From Croceimicrobium sp963974215 (GTDB lineage: Bacteria; Bacteroidota; Bacteroidia; Flavobacteriales; Schleiferiaceae), in NCBI GenBank assembly GCA_963974215.1, contig CAXBBL010000009.1, positions 62,001 through 126,000 on the forward strand: 64,000 nt of DNA. Direction: 5' to 3'. The translations under genes and the position numbers were made by a program. The notes under the pieces were generated by a model that worked only from the letters and a program-made list of their open reading frames with translations, was not told the DNA's origin and did no database searches. Every line of letters starts with the position of its first letter. Position 1 is the stretch's first letter. Positions 63,601-64,000 of the stretch are shown here, one piece after another.

Positions 63601-63858
63601 ACTTTCACCATCGAAAAGAGGCTCATAGGTAATACCGTGATTTGTGGTTTTCCATAAGCCTCCACTGGCAACGCCAACGTAGTATTCATTAAAATTATTA
63701 GGATTTACGGCGATATCTGCAATTCTACCGGAGGTTAGTGCGGGTCCAATCTCGCGAAAGCTTAGGCCTTTAATGCTGGTTTTTGATAAGTCTGGTTCTT
63801 GTGCGGAAAGGCTGGAAATAAGTCCAATAGCCAGGGCTAGTGCTGATCTTAACTTCAT
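60643..63858 (-). CDS. Large secreted sortilin/VPS10-like BNR-repeat protein
   Basis: 1071 residues. Signal peptide (1-19, LSAQ), then about ten BNR/Asp-box repeats in a ten-bladed propeller like the sortilin N-domain: GVYKSKDGGKSWKNVG, GIYKTTNGGETWEAV, GFYRSDDRGASFQ, VFRSEDRGNNWSVI, VLKSVDRGKTWTNI, VHFSANSGASWRELE. A beta domain (about 790-900) and a helical coiled tail end it. No T9SS tail is visible. Proteins of this kind are common in Bacteroidota; the substrate is unknown. Whether a glycosidase activity exists cannot be told. Confidence 0.88.
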   Translation of the reverse strand: MKLRSALALAIGLISSLSAQEPDLSKTSIKGLSFREIGPALTSGRIADIAVNPNNFNEYYVGVASGGLWKTTNHGITYEPLFDGESSYSIGCVSLDPSNSNVVWVGTGENNNQRSVPFGDGVYKSKDGGKSWKNVGLKNSEHIGMIKVHPNNSNIVYVAAYGPLWSAGGERGIYKTTNGGETWEAVLEVSENTGFNELHFDPRNPDILYAAAHQRRRHVWTYVSGGPESAIYKSKDAGKTWQELKNGLPEDKGRISLAIPTQVPDRVYAMVEGHGFYRSDDRGASFQKLDDYNTSGNYYVEIVVDPTNADVIYSMDTYMHISKDGGKSWNRVSEKNKHVDNHCLWINPNDPGQLIAGCDGGLYESYNYGESWHFKPNLPVTQFYRVALDNDRPFYNVYGGTQDNFSLGGPSQTINSRGIVNSDWFVTNTGDGFESQIDPTNPNIVYAQAQYGWLVRYDKKSGESVGIKPTPAKGEKAYRWNWDAPLLISPHNNKRLYFAANKVFRSEDRGNNWSVISPDLSQQIDRHSLKVMGEIQSIDAIAYDQSTSVYGNIVALDESPLIEGLLYAGTDDGLIQVSQDGGKNWTKISTFPGVPANTYVNQVLADLYDANVVYALFNNHKNGDFKPYVLKSVDRGKTWTNISSNLPERGSVFAMRQDHVNKDLFFIGTEFGVHFSANSGASWRELETGLPTIAVRDLEIQRRENDLVLATFGRGFYVLDDYSPLREYSAATFDNSSYLFPIKPALVFFEASPLGYGKKGFMGASYYAAPNADRGAVFTLYLKDLPESLSAKRKKTESDAKKAKTDISYPNLEDYRKEKEEEKNYLLFVISDKDDNEIRRFTASPKKGVNRYNWDGRLGNRSYPSSKGEPITKAAAANFAAPGEYKVEIFISDNGTLLPLNQKANFKLNWLNNNTFGTESYEKLLTFQDSIETIRREMVALNSLHSKLEKRCGELKALARNTPSAPLTILNDLQKIDNELALLDRQMNGDALRAELQFETAPSLMDRLSSAVWNSYATSSSPTGEQRKNVRILNQEKLPLQTKIREIEKELSNFYRILLNSGAPYLDGEMN

Positions 63859-64000
63859 TTATTTGGATCTCTTTTGAGGGGTGATTTAAAGCATAAAAAT
63901 ATCGCCTCGAATTTATCAAAATAAACTTAGCCGCAGATAGCACATATTTTCTAGGTGCAATTAGCTTAAGTTCAGAAACGAAAAAGCCTCTTGTCTAGGG

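Overview
The window looks like the chromosome of a marine, gliding-type member of the Bacteroidota, most likely order Flavobacteriales. Signs of this are GldE and GldD next to each other, two proteins with type IX secretion (T9SS) C-terminal domains, TonB-dependent receptors with carboxypeptidase-like N-termini, a GLPGLI protein, LytTR two-component genes, and promoter -7 boxes of the Bacteroidota type TAnnTTTG. No rRNA, tRNA or CRISPR array was seen.

Layout. 1-6 kb: a response regulator and an odd membrane kinase half, then a 1528-residue T9SS protein of about 20 Cys-paired repeats. 6-11 kb: a hybrid kinase, then fau, waaA and a barrel protein. 11-17 kb: a compact nucleotide-sugar operon (DegT aminotransferase, UDP-glucose dehydrogenase, UDP-xylose synthase, GalE, RfbB). 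17-23 kb: an M16 protease and a four-gene unit of TonB receptor, TPR protein, LytS-like kinase and LytTR regulator, with a LytTR-type double operator in front of the receptor promoter. 23-33 kb: S9 peptidase, OmpA lipoprotein, RNase G, a 29-residue basic ribosome-type protein, HU, MutY, Ssb, GldE, GldD and heme A synthase. 33-47 kb: a heme-type TonB receptor, a DMT transporter, an M16 protease pair, L21/L27, SerS, TPR proteins and RecX. 47-52 kb: an accessory patch with poorly known secreted proteins and two related gene remnants. 52-64 kb: ChaN with a T9SS peptidoglycan amidase, a sulfide module (SQR, DsrC/TusE, DsrE-like), a PD40 lipoprotein, YidD, CysS, FolE and a large sortilin-like protein.

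The most unusual item is a family of short non-coding mobile elements of about 260 bp. Two copies are complete, with long terminal inverted repeats and perfect 5-bp target duplications (ATAAA and TACTA). One of these sits inside an older copy, and two further fragments lie elsewhere. The copies also share an internal hairpin that keeps its place while its bases change. Second is the LytTR operator/TonB receptor unit, which looks self-regulated.
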